Origin: Smittium culicis
Taxonomy: Eukaryota > Kickxellomycota > Harpellomycetes > Harpellales > Legeriomycetaceae
NCBI GenBank assembly: GCA_001970855.1
Contig: LSSN01006022.1
Span: 1 to 18,696, forward strand
Direction of reading: 5' to 3'
Length of the DNA: 18,696 bases
Of the stretch, positions 1 to 8,381 are shown one piece after another. A model generated the notes under the pieces. That model saw nothing but the letters and a program-made list of their open reading frames with translations. It was not told where the DNA came from and ran no database searches. Each line of letters starts with the position of its first letter. The stretch's first letter is position 1. Made by a program: the position numbers and the translations under genes.

Positions 1-1
1 A

Positions 2-409
2 ACTCAGGACACGACTATTTCAGGGCTCGCAATTAGGAATTTAGAGATAATAGAAATAAATGATATAAGAATTGGAAAAGAAAGAGAAAAGAAAAGCTCT
101 AGTTCAAATATAAATTTTGAAAAAGGAGATTTGGTCCTTGTACTAAACCAGCAGCTCAGAAAAAAAGGACTTCATGATAAAAAAGCACCAAGATATGAAG
201 GGCCAATGAAAATCGTAGATAAGATCGCGAACAATATATACGCAGTGGAAAATGAAAAACAGGTGGTATATAAGTTACATGTTTCAAGATTAGTACGCTT
301 CAATGCGCGTGGAGCTATGCAAATGGTCAAGGAGGGGAGTGTAGAAGGCAAATCCAGCCTTCTAAAATTTGGCGAACAGCCAAATTCTAAATCTGAGATA
401 ATAAAGTAA
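2..409 (+). CDS. Partial Ty3/gypsy-like Pol: C-terminal end of integrase
   Basis: An open frame enters from the left edge of the window and ends at TAA 407-409; its start lies outside. The visible part is about 135 residues. After a charged Lys/Glu/Ser linker comes GDLVLVLN (from about 125), then KKAPRYEGPMKIVDKI, then YKLHVSRLVRF (to about 300). This is the order of the integrase C-terminal GPY/F module of Ty3/gypsy elements (beta strand 'GDxVLV', 'Y-x-GP-x-x-I', and 'xHVSRL' at the end), which helps integrase bind DNA. The central GPY/F motif reads GPM here. No chromodomain follows; about 35 hydrophilic residues end the protein. The frame is intact, so the copy may be fairly young, but the catalytic core cannot be seen. 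Family assignment is firm; activity is unknown. Confidence 0.75.
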   Translation, partial: TQDTTISGLAIRNLEIIEINDIRIGKEREKKSSSSNINFEKGDLVLVLNQQLRKKGLHDKKAPRYEGPMKIVDKIANNIYAVENEKQVVYKLHVSRLVRFNARGAMQMVKEGSVEGKSSLLKFGEQPNSKSEIIK

Positions 410-732
410 TGTGAATGACTGGACACGGTTTCCCATGAGGTTTTCACCCGAATCCAGATCACTCCGCATTACTTATTAATTAATAATTACCAAACATTAA
501 ATTGAATTAGAACAAGTGGAGAGGCTTCAAAGAGGTTAGAGTAAGCATAAGAAACGTACGGAAAACCTATAAATATGTTGCTCAACTCCATTTCGGGAAA
601 GGCAGTTTTTTTTGGAAGAATTAAAAATTCCCTTTTATTTTTTTATTCTATTTTATAAATATATTTAAATCTTTATAAATAAAAACTCAATAAAATCAAA
701 TCAGGTTGGGCAAAATTTTTACCCCCATAACA
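410..732 (+). repeat. Candidate 3' LTR of the gypsy-like element
   Basis: Directly after the Pol stop codon a segment begins TGTGAATG and can be closed at CCATAACA, giving the TGT...ACA ends typical of LTRs and a length of 323 bp. Inside are a TATA-like box (TATAAATA, 568-575) and, near the right end, AATAAA at 678-683 and 689-694, the order expected of an LTR promoter and polyadenylation region. The stretch before it (395-409) is only moderately purine-rich, so the polypurine tract is weak. The 5' LTR lies outside the window, so the boundaries cannot be confirmed by self-comparison. Confidence 0.35.
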
Positions 733-1378
733 AAATGGTTCTTAGTTCTATAGCTTAATAAAATTTAGTTAGGCCTATACTCGAGATTATATTTTGTTGC
801 GAGTATAAGGGCTTCAGTGGTTGGACTTGATACATAATTGTTGTATAATATGCCAATACAACATTACATACAAAATAGTGCCCAAGATCTTCAAGAAAAA
901 ATATCTTACAGAATGGTCCTTTGGTAAAGCGATTGAATCTTGGATCTATAATACAACAATAACTTTAATAAGTAATTAACTGATAACCAGATCATTTACA
1001 TCAGCACGTAGTAATAAATGAAATGATTCAGTGAAAACTCTTACTGCCAGAGATGAGTACTTAAGAAGGTAACCTGCCCTCGATTCAAAACGTAATACAA
1101 ATAATTATCAATATGCTCGTGAGGAAGACTTTAATAATTTATTTATTTGCTAAAAGCAATATTAACTTATTGTTATGTGAGCACAGGTTGATGTACGAGC
1201 ATTCTTGCTGAGTAAATTCTAGTCATTTGTGTTGAACATTTACATCAACTGGACAATCACTAAAAAAATATATATATATAGAAGCTACAATATGCTGATA
1301 TACACTAATAGCGAAGCTTTTGGGCCCTGAAATAAGCTTTTGGCAATGTAAAGACTAAAATGTAGGAAAGCAAATTCG
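733..1378. other. AT-rich intergenic stretch, no gene seen
   Basis: No frame of useful length or recognisable protein is present. Minor structure only: a 7-bp inverted pair GTTGTAT/ATACAAC around 840-865, a short TA run near 1269-1280, and a direct repeat AAGCTTTTGG at 1314-1323 and 1334-1343. Confidence 0.6.
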
Positions 1379-1562
1379 AATGCTAACTTTTTTTTTTTTT
1401 TGTCAGAGTTTATTAAACATAATTTAAAAGTATACAAACACTAATAAAAAAATATATAAAAAGTTAAAAAAATATTAAAAAACTAATTTTTCAACCGACC
1501 CCCCTCCGCCGCTCTAGCAGCTCCATACCCACTGGGCATTGGTTCAAGGTCAAATGCTAACT
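1379..1562 (-). mobile_element. Short poly(A) retrocopy with target-site duplication
   Basis: The perfect 10-bp repeat AATGCTAACT at 1379-1388 and 1553-1562 flanks an insert that starts, on the plus strand, with 14 T (1388-1401). Read on the minus strand it is a polyadenylated 3' end: AATAAA (plus-strand TTTATT 1409-1414), seven more bases, then the A tail. The distal part is strikingly GC-rich and has a 22-codon frame running from the duplication to a TAG at 1483-1485, containing PMPSGYGAARAAEGG. The rest is AT-rich 3' UTR. This is the signature of LINE-driven (target-primed) insertion of a 5'-truncated transcript, either a LINE end or a processed gene copy. The source protein was not recognised. 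Confidence 0.75.
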
Positions 1563-1578
1563 ATTAACTGAGATTCAA

Positions 1579-1777
1579 TTAACCCTTTCCGGGGCAAGCA
1601 GTCTTAAACTTAATAAAAAATCATAATTGGACTAGTCATATTATATTCATTATCTATTGGATGTTTATAATTTACTATCCAATAATTTATTATTATATTA
1701 TATTGATTTATATTTTTGCCGTTTGGTTGGATAATTTTGGTAGTTCAAAAAAGGCCAACCGCCCCTGAAAGGGTTAA
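1579..1777. mobile_element. piggyBac-like MITE, copy 1 (TTAA target site)
   Basis: TTAA (1579-1582) is followed by CCCTTTCCGGGGC; the other end reads GCCCCTGAAAGGG then TTAA (1774-1777). The terminal inverted repeats match at 12 of 13 positions, begin CCC and are bounded by TTAA, which is diagnostic of the piggyBac superfamily. The 191-bp body is AT-rich, has no coding capacity and carries an internal inverted pair TATTGGAT/ATCCAATA. It must have been moved by a transposase encoded elsewhere. A related copy of nearly equal length lies at 6841-7038, which rules out chance. Confidence 0.8.
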
Positions 1778-2339
1778 AAAAAAAAAGTAAATAAAATAAA
1801 GTAACAGAGTGGAACTGCTTACGAATCTGAACCTTATTTCTCCTAAGATAAACCCATCCAGTACCTTATACTTTCTGAATTTGTTTTTAAATCAGCAATC
1901 ATTGGCTGTGTATTTAGATAAAAAGCGTTTTTTTTATTTAATTTTAGATTAGTAAAATGTGAAACATTTATAAAAGATAATTTTTACTAATCGATTAATT
2001 GCCCTAGAAAGCAATTCTTTAGGAATCGAATTATTTCTACAGAAAGCTTAAACCCGCTTGAAAAAAAAAGATAAGGTTTGATAAGCTTACTTGCTTACTT
2101 GCTCTTAATTATATAAATGTATATATAGTGGTATGTGACAAAAAATAAAAAGGCGCAGCTATTAAATGGAAAGCATCATAAGATTTCCCTTACAAAACTC
2201 TAAAAAAAAATAGTCAGAAAAAATTAGACCAAATTGAACATTTTTTTCTCGATAAATAGTTTAGTCAGCATAGTTTCAAGTATATAGCCACATTATATGG
2301 CAGTATCTTAAAATTCGATGGATATTCGTTTATCAAGCT
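1778..2339. other. AT-rich intergenic stretch, no gene seen
   Basis: No coding signal. Homopolymer A and T runs are common. A small tandem repeat of the 8-mer CTTACTTG (just over two copies) lies near 2086-2103. Confidence 0.55.
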
Positions 2340-3420
2340 GAAACTCAAATTCACTAATACATACAAAGCTGCCAACAGTTTGGCGATAAAAAAAAAAAAA
2401 GAGCACGTCTATTGGCTTATTCTCCATTGAAAGCTTATCAGCAAAAGCCCAACTACCATCGATATAGATAAGAACCCAATACCTTAATTTCTAATAATGC
2501 ACAATACAACCTTATCGGTTTATCAAAAAAGGTACCGATTCGATATCAATTTTGGTTTATTAATCATTCTTTCCATGCTTTTGGGCAGAATCGCTCAGGA
2601 ACTTTGCTTTAATCTACCAGTCTATGCATTACTCAGTAAAGAATAGCCATCTAATTTTAATAGCCACATCATTTGACCTTATCAAACCTGATTTGGCTTA
2701 AAAACACATCAGCTTATCCCTGAAAAAGCTCAGTTATTATCCAGCCACTAGATATACTCGATAATGAGATGCAAGGCACTTTAGAACTAAGCCTGCCAAT
2801 CATGCACCGGTAGCGATATATTTTTAGCCAATAGGTAGACAAAATGCAGTGAGTATGTAATCTATAAATCATGATAAAGCTTTATCTGCCCCATCTAAAA
2901 TCAGTTCATCTAAGCTCAGTCCAGTCTGAAATCCTAATTCCATATTGTCTGTGCATACAGCCCTCAAGTCATAACTGCTTTGATATCTTAGCCCTGGCTC
3001 CAATCTATACTTTCTAGCACACAAGTCAAGACTTAGTAGCCATATTCTATGAATGCTCAGTATAAACAAGCGATAAGCTAGCATCTTACATATTTAAGAG
3101 TAGGACATTTATTTACACAAGAGCTCAAGTATAGTTTTGGCTTTCGAATTGCTGGATTAAGGCGCTACGCCTTAAAACCCTCGTATGTTCGCTTGAGTAT
3201 ACACAAATAGCATCTCACTTAAATATAGTACCTAGACATTCTTGTTAATGTTTAATTAGTCCTACCAGAATAACCACATTATTTGCATATTAGCCTGTTT
3301 GTATGTACGCGCTTAAAAGTATTTCCTTATGCAAACTGGCTCATTTTCAAACCTTGTGTTAAATTAGGGTGCAAAGTACTGTACGCGACTTCAATGCTAC
3401 ATAAATAATAAGAGTAACAG
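2340..3420. other. Unassigned stretch with milder AT bias
   Basis: By eye this kilobase has noticeably more G and C and fewer homopolymer runs than the DNA on either side. Short frames exist (the longest about 70 codons on the minus strand, 2869-3084), but none resembles a protein family I know. It contains one strong perfect hairpin, TTAAGGCG/CGCCTTAA with loop CTA, at 3157-3175. It could be an eroded non-coding element or an old gene remnant; I cannot tell which. Confidence 0.4.
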
Positions 3421-3704
3421 ATTTAGCTAATAAAAACTCAGAGAGGAAAATAAAGAGGTTTAATTCCAACCAGTCCTTTATTAGATAATAGATTACGAGC
3501 TCGTCCAATAAATTGGTTTCCGCTTTTTTGAATAAGCTGATAAATTAGATTATCTTTATTTATTTTTTTTTTTTTACTCTGTACTTGATGGTATTTGTTC
3601 CTGGGTGAGTTTTTTTTTTCTAGGTATTTCGGGTAGAAATCTAGATTCATTATTTATGCTAAAGCTGCAAGTAACAAGATAAAGAACAAGAAAAAAAAAA
3701 GCGC

Positions 3705-3714
3705 GTATAAATAG
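3705..3714 (+). promoter_or_regulatory. TATA-like box, distal, upstream of citrate synthase
   Basis: GTATAAATAG lies about 257 bp upstream of the citrate synthase ATG, just after a poly(A) run. The same 10-mer recurs 93 bp downstream. Its distance from the ATG makes it the weaker of the two candidates unless the 5' UTR is long. Confidence 0.3.
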
Positions 3715-3797
3715 TTGCATTTCCGCTACCGATAAATTCTTTTTTATTAAACCTTGAAAGCTTTCCTTTTTTTAATATCTTATTAAATTTCTTGGTA

Positions 3798-3807
3798 GTA
3801 TAAATAG
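3798..3807 (+). promoter_or_regulatory. TATA-like box, proximal, upstream of citrate synthase
   Basis: A second GTATAAATAG lies 164 bp before the ATG. The following leader (about 3830-3965) is rich in pyrimidines (TCATTCCCTC, CACTCTTTTTC, CCCTCCCCC), as in the 5' leaders of strongly expressed fungal genes. Transcription probably starts within this tract; this is inferred from composition only. Confidence 0.4.
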
Positions 3808-3970
3808 GTAAACTTTATATATATTACTATAATCATTCCCTCTATACACTTCACTCTTTTTCTACCATTTATATACGACCTCTAAAGTTTAATACACATT
3901 TTATACCCACCTTATCATATTCTAACCTCTACCCTCCCCCTTCATATCGATTTACTTTTATTTAGTCATC

Positions 3971-5493
3971 ATGTTCTCAACCGGAATTTCTCGTTTCGCC
4001 TCCAAATCATCAATTGCTTCTGTCCGCTCTCTATTGCTTAGAGGAAAAGCCACCGTTGCTGCTGGTAGCCTCAAAGCTAGAGTTAGCGAACTCATCCCTG
4101 AAAAGCAAAAAGAACTCAAAGAAATCAAAACCAAATATGGTTCCAAATCTTTGGGTGAAACAACCGTTGATATGGTAACCCTCTTTTCCCTTTTATCCTC
4201 CCCCTCCCCCTCTCTCCACCATTTAGATCCCTCTCTCTATTATACTTATATTTTCTTTGTTGATTTTTTTCTTATTTTTTTTTTTTACATGTCTCTTCAT
4301 AGGCTATCGGAGGTATGCGTGGAATTAAAGGCCTACTCTGGGACACTTCTCTTCTTGATTCTGAAGAAGGTATCCGCTTCCGTGGCTTGTCCATCCCTGA
4401 ACTTAAAGAAAAGCTCCCAACTGTCGTTGAAGGCGGTGAACCAATCCCAGAAGCTCTTTTGTGGCTCTTGTTGACTGGTGAGCTCCCAACTGAAGCCCAA
4501 TCCAAGTCTGTCTCTGAAGACCTTAACTCCAGAGCCTCAGTCCCAGACTTTGTTATGGACATCTTGGACCGCTGCCCACGCGACTTGCACCCAATGTCCC
4601 AGCTATCCCTTGCCATCAACGCCTTGCAACACGAATCTATCTTCGCTAAGGCTTATGACCAAGGTATCAACAAAGCTCTATACTGGGACCCAATCTACGA
4701 AGATTCCATGAACTTGATTGCTAAATTGCCTTTGATCGCTTCAAAGATTTACAGCAATGTTTACAGAGACGGTAAGATCGGTTCAATCGATAACTCCGCC
4801 GATTACTCTCAAAACTTCGCCAGCTTGCTTGGTTTTGGTGAAAACAAAGGTTTCGTTGAGCTTTTGAGACTCTACTTGGTTATCCACAGTGATCACGAAG
4901 GTGGTAACGTCTCTGCCCACACTACCCACTTGGTCGGTTCCGCCCTCTCTGATCCTTACCTTTCCCTTGCTGCCGGTCTTAATGGTCTTGCAGGACCACT
5001 CCACGGTCTTGCTAACCAAGAAGTTTTGCGCTGGATCCTTTCCATGAACAAAACTTTGAACACTGAAAACCCAAGCCACGACCAAATCTTGTCTTATTGC
5101 AAAGAAACTCTCGCTTCTGGCCGTGTCATCCCTGGTTACGGTCACGCCGTTCTCCGTAAAACCGATCCAAGATATACTGCTCAACGCGAATTCGCCCTTA
5201 AACATCTCAAGGACGATCCACTCTTCGCTACCGTTAGCAATTTGTACGATATCGTTCCTAAAGTCCTTGCTGAACAAGGCAAAGTCAAGAACCCATGGCC
5301 AAATGTCGATGCCCACTCCGGTGTCCTCTTACGCCACTACGGTTTGACTGAACAAGGCTACTACACTGTCTTGTTCGCTGTCAGTCGTGCCTTTGGTGTC
5401 TTGTCCCAACTCGTATGGGACCGTGCCCTCGGCCTACCAATCGAAAGACCTAAGAGTTTGACCATGGATAGCATCAAAAAAATGTTTGAATAA
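3971..5493 (+). CDS. CIT1: Citrate synthase, mitochondrial (two exons)
   Basis: This enzyme condenses acetyl-CoA with oxaloacetate to give citrate, the first step of the TCA cycle, in the mitochondrial matrix. Coding sequence joins 3971-4174 and 4303-5493: 68 + 396 = 464 residues, close to the usual length of about 465. Residues 1 to about 35 ([14 protein letters not shown]...) are basic, Ser-rich and lack acids, as in a matrix-targeting presequence. Exon joining gives [19 protein letters not shown], the conserved N-terminal block. The catalytic triad is present: His302 (PLHGLANQE), His349 (PGYGHAVLR) and Asp404 (NVDAHSG). The oxaloacetate/CoA-site block [13 protein letters not shown] spans 263-275, and SRAFGVL holds a conserved Arg. 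The C terminus, KKMFE, has no peroxisomal SKL signal. The coding DNA is far less AT-rich than its surroundings and favours C-ending codons (AAC, ACC, GGT/GGC, TTC), typical of a highly expressed gene. The ATG is the first in frame and opens the presequence. The symbol follows the yeast name for the mitochondrial enzyme. Confidence 0.97.
4175..4302 (+). other. Spliceosomal intron in citrate synthase (128 bp, phase 0)
   Basis: The exon 1 frame runs through GATATG, then GTAACC, and loses family similarity. The TTCATAG acceptor at the other end is followed by GCTATCGGAGGTATG, which restores the conserved VDM-AIGGMRG block. Exon 1 ends on a complete codon. The interior is almost entirely pyrimidine, with a run of T just before ACATGTCTCTTCATAG. 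A possible branch site is TTGAT near 4258-4263. The intron lies between the targeting region and the main catalytic body. Confidence 0.93.
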
Positions 5494-6840
5494 TTTCATT
5501 TATACCTTTTGAATTTTTCTCTTGCCTTTTTTTTTTTTTCAAAAAAATCTACTAGTATTAATTTATAATATATTTCCCTTCCTACATCCTAGCTATCTTC
5601 CTCACCATTCTTTATTTTTTTTGTTGTTAAATTTTTTACCTTTTTCAATCCAAATAATAATAATAATACCTTTGAAACATTCGTCGTCTATAAACTCATC
5701 GAACCCTAATCCCCCATCCTTTCAAATACTAACACTGTCATTTATTTACTCTAAATTTTTTATCTGGCCAAAAGTAAAAATTTTCGTATAGGCTTTAATC
5801 AAATCAAGTAATATGAATACATATTGTAATGCATGACCACCAAATCTAAAAAAAAAAATATATCAATACCACTATCGAATATAAATATGTTTGTTTTGTA
5901 TTCCGATTTATACATTAACCATCAAAAGCGGATAAAATAATTTTATTGAATGTTAATAGCTATACATTATAAATACTTGTGTTTTTTAATGATCAAGTTA
6001 GCTCAAACGCACAAAATTTTCTCTTTTTTTTTTTTGGATACTCAATCAATTTTGAAAATATAAATCCTGTTCATGGATATTTAAAATAACCTTCTAATTG
6101 CCCATAAAAAATATCGCATTTTAGCAACTTTTGCCTTTAACGTATTCTATAAGGTCTTTCAAATAACCAAGTTGATTTCAATAATTGAATCAATGAATTT
6201 AAAATGGCTCTAATATCTCAGAATTATACCATTAATGTTCAGTAATAAGAATTTTTTTTATTGAACCAATTCCATAAATAATAGGTTCCTTTTATTCTTT
6301 CAGCTGCATACCTATTTTTTTTAAAAAAAACTACCTTTTATTTAATCCAACAATTTATTAAAAATTTAATCATTAACTTTTTTTTTAGAATACTTTTTTT
6401 AGTCACGTAATTCAATTATATGCGCTCAAAATCTCTACTACTCATTTCAACTTATCCAATTCGCGAGTTCAAAAGTTGTGTAAAATCAATAACTTGCAAA
6501 ATTTCGCGAATTTTTTCTAATTTATATGAAAATTAAAATATATATCACAAAAGAAAGAAACTCTAAAATGACTTGTAAATAAAAATTTTTATAACTAGCA
6601 TGAAAAGACCAAACCCGAATATTTTATGTAGAAAAACAGTCTTACAAGTTTAACATAAAATCGTTTTTTTTAATAAAAAAATTAACAGACCTGGACATTG
6701 GCACAGTCAAATGATTGATATGAACCAGTTATGGATAAAACTTTGATCAAGTCGCATTATTTATAGGAAGAACCAGGCCCGCCTGGAAAATACTCTGCCA
6801 TAATAACTAGGAATATGATTATGGTAATCTTGAATTCGAA
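5494..6840. other. Citrate synthase 3' flank and AT-rich intergenic DNA
   Basis: The 3' flank begins with T-rich sequence, including 13 T at 5527-5539, then a short (AAT)n run at 5652-5668. No AATAAA stands close to the stop, so the 3' end cannot be placed. No gene is recognisable further on. A strong inverted repeat lies at 6458-6512. The stretch 6685-6840 is less AT-rich but shows no identifiable content. Confidence 0.5.
6458..6512. repeat. Imperfect inverted repeat with TCGCGA arms
   Basis: AATTCGCGA (6458-6466) pairs perfectly with TCGCGAATT (6504-6512). Inside, AAGTT and AACTT can also pair, leaving unpaired bases on both sides. The whole forms a 55-bp extended hairpin containing CpG pairs that are rare in the AT-rich surroundings. 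Function unknown. Confidence 0.6.
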
Positions 6841-7038
6841 TTAACCCTTTCCCAGGCGGCTGACTATTTTTGGTCTACCAAATATAGCCAACTGTGCTCA
6901 GTTATAATAATTTAACTCCGAGGCCTTAAGAACTATTCGCTTATTGTATTATAACAACAAATTTTTTAAAGATCTTATAAATGACTAGCGAATAAATAAA
7001 TTCGCTTTTTTAAAGAGTGTTGAACACGAAAAGGTTAA
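6841..7038. mobile_element. piggyBac-like MITE, copy 2, inverted relative to copy 1
   Basis: TTAA (6841-6844) followed by CCCTTTCCCAGGCGG opens the element; CGAAAAGG then TTAA (7035-7038) closes it. The body is 190 bp, against 191 bp in copy 1. The left end aligns with the reverse complement of the right end of copy 1 over about 46 bp at roughly three quarters identity, including TTTTTG and CTACCAAA. The other end shares CTAGTCAT at nearly the same distance from the TTAA (about 51 versus 54 bp). This copy is more decayed: its right terminal repeat has lost one of three Cs. It has no coding capacity. Confidence 0.7.
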
Positions 7039-8381
7039 AGGGTACAGATTTTACACTCACTAGAATCCGCCTATCATTCGTGATGTTTCGATTTATACTA
7101 TACAAGATGTCTGCTGATTCATCGTTTTTTTTAATTATCTTTTGAAAAAATAAGAAAAGAATAGTGAATACAGTTTGATAAAAGATATCCTGACATGTGC
7201 TATCAATGAGATTACATTTGTGATGACCTTAACTAATTTTAATTTATTGGCTAATTTAATTATGCAAATAAGGTATTTGAATTTAATATTTTATTTTATT
7301 TATTATTATTATTATAATAGTATTAAGCATGTAGATAAATATAGGAATAAAATGGATAAAAAATGACATCTAGTTCAAAATCTCAAAAAACCATCGGGAA
7401 AAAGTCTTTTTAATATAAAATTATATGATTTTGAATTTTAATAAAATTTTTATGATAATTTCATAAACATATGTTTGATACTTTTGTTGGATACCTATTA
7501 ATATAAAAAAAATTCAAACAGATAAATTCATAAATTTAAGCATTACAAAAAAAAAAAAAGATTAACTGCAAACAGTGACTTTTAAAAAAAATGGAAAGTG
7601 ATAAAATATTTACTCAGAAAATCTAAACAAAATTAGTTTAGGTGTTTTTAAATTTTTATTTTTGTGTTTATATTTAAATGGAAAAAATGATAAAATGCAA
7701 AAAAAATGATAAAAGAAAAATCAGAGAAAAAAATCATAAGATATAAAAAGTCAAAAAAAAAAAAACTGAGAATAGGCCCCCTGAATTTTCTGTTAAGAAA
7801 ATAATTCAGTAGTTTTTTTTTCAGCAAATATTCATAAGATCCTTAAGCTTTATTTGTACTTATTTTATTTAACCATTTCGTTATTAAATAAATCAGTTCC
7901 AAAACTAAGTTTAGCTATTATTAGTACTTTATTCATTTTAGAGGCAAAATATTAGCCAATTGAAGCTCATTATTAACGTAAAACTTGACGCTGTAATGTA
8001 TCCATGAAAATAATTAACTGCTTTTTTTAAATGGAAATGTGAAACAACATACTTATTAGCACAGCTATATTCCATAATAGTAATTTTTTCCCATAAAATC
8101 ATTCAACAAACTGATTGATTGGGAATATTTATCACTACAACTATTTTTTATTTAGGGAAAAAAATTTTTTTTGTTAAAAAACTGACTAAAAAAACAAATA
8201 TTGGATTGTTAAAATATAGGCTATTCTCTCTATTCTTCTTTTTCTTCAAAGAATCGCAAATAAGCTGACCAATAAAATCTCGATTTTTTTACAAACCATA
8301 TTTTAAATTATATCGATATAAAAAAAAAAAATCTTCAAAAAATAAACAAAAAAATAACAATAATACCAAAGTAACACTAAT
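7039..8381. other. AT-rich intergenic stretch, no gene seen
   Basis: Dominated by A and T runs, with no frame resembling a protein. The last part (about 8220-8381) may be the 5' UTR of the LINE that follows: it begins with a pyrimidine-rich segment and leads to the ORF1 ATG, but its true 5' end is not marked by any duplication I could find. Confidence 0.5.

Noticed and set aside
1495..1552. tRNA-like or SINE promoter in the GC-rich part of the retrocopy (GGTTCAAGGTC)
   Set aside because: Fails the box B consensus at its conserved C, lies on the strand opposite to the poly(A) tail, and has no matching box A.
2869..3084. Minus-strand 71-codon frame in the GC-richer stretch
   Set aside because: No motif, no family resemblance, no supporting context; consistent with a chance frame.
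3130..3200. Helitron 3' terminus at the TTAAGGCG hairpin
   Set aside because: No CTRR end 8-15 bases beyond the hairpin on either strand and no Rep/helicase similarity nearby.
3438..3650. Minus-strand 70-codon frame upstream of citrate synthase
   Set aside because: Contains a long lysine run from poly(A/T) DNA and shows no recognisable domain. It could be an old fragment, but nothing supports a gene.
4272..5347. Frames antisense to, or shifted within, citrate synthase
   Set aside because: They overlap the well-supported exon 2 and have no similarity of their own; products of its less AT-rich codon use.
5522..5791. Phe/Leu/Ile-rich plus-strand frame after citrate synthase
   Set aside because: Made of T-rich 3' flank; hydrophobic only because TTT, ATT and CTT dominate.
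7175..7366. 63-codon plus-strand frame rich in Ile, Leu, Tyr and Asn
   Set aside because: Low-complexity AT-rich DNA; no motif or start context.
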